DNA from: VXYL01 sp963665195
GTDB taxonomy: Bacteria > Pseudomonadota > Gammaproteobacteria > Pseudomonadales > Azotimanducaceae
Length of the DNA stretch: 64,000 nt
Direction: 5' to 3'
Assembly: GCA_963665195.1 (NCBI GenBank)
Contig: OY762070.1
Span: forward strand, 744,001-808,000
Part shown: positions 63,267-64,000 of the stretch, one piece after another
Numbering within the stretch: position 1 is the first letter of the stretch
Layout of the letters: every line of letters starts with the position of its first letter
Made by a program: the position numbers and the translations under genes
The notes under the pieces: model-generated
Told to the model about the DNA's origin: nothing
Database searches by the model: none
What the model saw: the letters and a program-made list of their open reading frames with translations, nothing else

Positions 63267-64000
63267 ATGCGCGACATCACCGAGGCGGAGCGACGGCACT
63301 ACCGCGATTGCGGCGTGGTACACCTGCCCCACTTCGCGGACGAAGACTTGCTGCAGCGACTGCAAGCAGCGTTCGACGAAGAGATGGCCGCCGATCCGAA
63401 CGACGTGCAGCTGGTGGACTTCAAGGCCCTTGGCCCCATGCTCGAGGCGGCTGGCGCCGAACTCGTCACCCCCGAAGCGAAGACCGCAGCGGGACGATTC
63501 TGCATCAACAGCTTCAACTGGCGCTCGTTCCCCGCCGTCGCCGCGCTCGCGTGCGGGCCGCCGCTGGCCGAGAAGGTCGCGTACCTGATGGACTCGCAGC
63601 GCCTCAACTTCTACGGCGAGCAACTGTTCTTCAAGGAAGCGGGCTCCCTGCACCGCACCGCTTTCCACCAAGACGCGCCGTATTTCCATGTAACAGGCGA
63701 CAAGTGCTGCACGGTATGGATAGCGCTCGATGCGGCGAACGAGGACAGCGGCATGATGGGCTACATCAGGGGCTCGCACCGCTGGCGGACGCACGCTCCC
63801 AACGGCTTCGTCACCCAGGAGCCCTTGTACGGAGCGGGCCTTCCCAAGCTGCCGGACATCGAGGGTGCACAAGGCGACTACGATGTCGTCTACTACCCGG
63901 CCGAGCCCGGCGACGCCATCGTCCACCACGCCAACACGGTGCATGGCGCAACAGGCAATTGCAGCGGCGCGGACCGGCGCGCCTTCTCCCTGCACTACCT
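63267..64000 (+). CDS. Phytanoyl-CoA dioxygenase-like oxygenase, cut by window end
   Basis: The frame opens at the ATG at 63267 (MRDITEAERRHYRDCGVVHL) and runs off the window without a stop after ~244 codons. Iron ligands His-x-Asp (AFHQDAPYF) and the distal His (AIVHHANTVHGATGN) are visible, with a likely 2-oxoglutarate Arg in ADRRAFSLHY just before the end. It is the fourth such enzyme in the window. It starts ~96 bp from the divergent Rieske gene. Confidence 0.88.
   Translation, partial: MRDITEAERRHYRDCGVVHLPHFADEDLLQRLQAAFDEEMAADPNDVQLVDFKALGPMLEAAGAELVTPEAKTAAGRFCINSFNWRSFPAVAALACGPPLAEKVAYLMDSQRLNFYGEQLFFKEAGSLHRTAFHQDAPYFHVTGDKCCTVWIALDAANEDSGMMGYIRGSHRWRTHAPNGFVTQEPLYGAGLPKLPDIEGAQGDYDVVYYPAEPGDAIVHHANTVHGATGNCSGADRRAFSLHY

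Overview
The window is a high-GC bacterial chromosome segment. I place it, by inference, in a gammaproteobacterium with a secondary-metabolite or lipid-degrading lifestyle, possibly a marine or sponge-associated one. The reasons are the mnmA-purB neighbourhood, the Yej-type transporter, moaCDE, NADP-isocitrate dehydrogenase plus isocitrate lyase, and a strong enrichment of phytanoyl-CoA-dioxygenase-like, class III CoA-transferase, Rieske, SDR and amidohydrolase genes. No rRNA, tRNA, CRISPR array, prophage or complete transposon was seen.

Layout. 0-15 kb: an alpha/beta hydrolase, a Uma2 nuclease, a GST, a double-domain CoA-transferase, a YejABE oligopeptide importer without its ATPase, a membrane protein with a duplicated domain, then an amidohydrolase, SDR, cupin and AlkD-type DNA repair gene. 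15-25 kb: an accessory island packed with toxin-antitoxin genes: RelE/ParE, RES/Xre, DUF4160/DUF2442, Phd-UPF0175/DUF3368 and three DUF433/DUF5615 pairs. It also holds an ImmA/IrrE peptidase unit and scraps of an ISL3 transposase. At least eight of these genes are frameshifted or truncated, while the large catabolic genes elsewhere are intact, so I read the island as genuinely decaying.

25-33 kb: a secreted three-gene unit made of a 1716-residue c-type-heme protein with duplicated modules, a DUF1501 protein and a small exported protein. 33-43 kb: phytanoyl-CoA-dioxygenase-like enzymes, a nitroreductase, an Rpn-type nuclease, a DUF2961 (GH172-like) protein, and an operon of amidohydrolase, dioxygenase and an Rnl5-like RNA ligase. 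43-48.5 kb: housekeeping genes icd, moaEDC and mnmA, plus an adenylosuccinate lyase fused to a GNAT domain.

48.6-54 kb: a compact heme-acquisition locus (TonB receptor, HmuT, HmuU, HmuV, IsdG-like heme monooxygenase) behind a possible Fur site. 54-64 kb: isocitrate lyase, SDR, two more dioxygenase-like genes (the last running off the end), a NUDIX hydrolase, a second double-domain CoA-transferase and a Rieske oxygenase.

The most unusual items are the PurB-GNAT fusion, the two ~530-bp copies of a DUF433/DUF5615 module of which one has a replaced toxin tail, the repeat-rich heme protein, the RNA ligase operon, and the mosaic at 23.6-24.3 kb.
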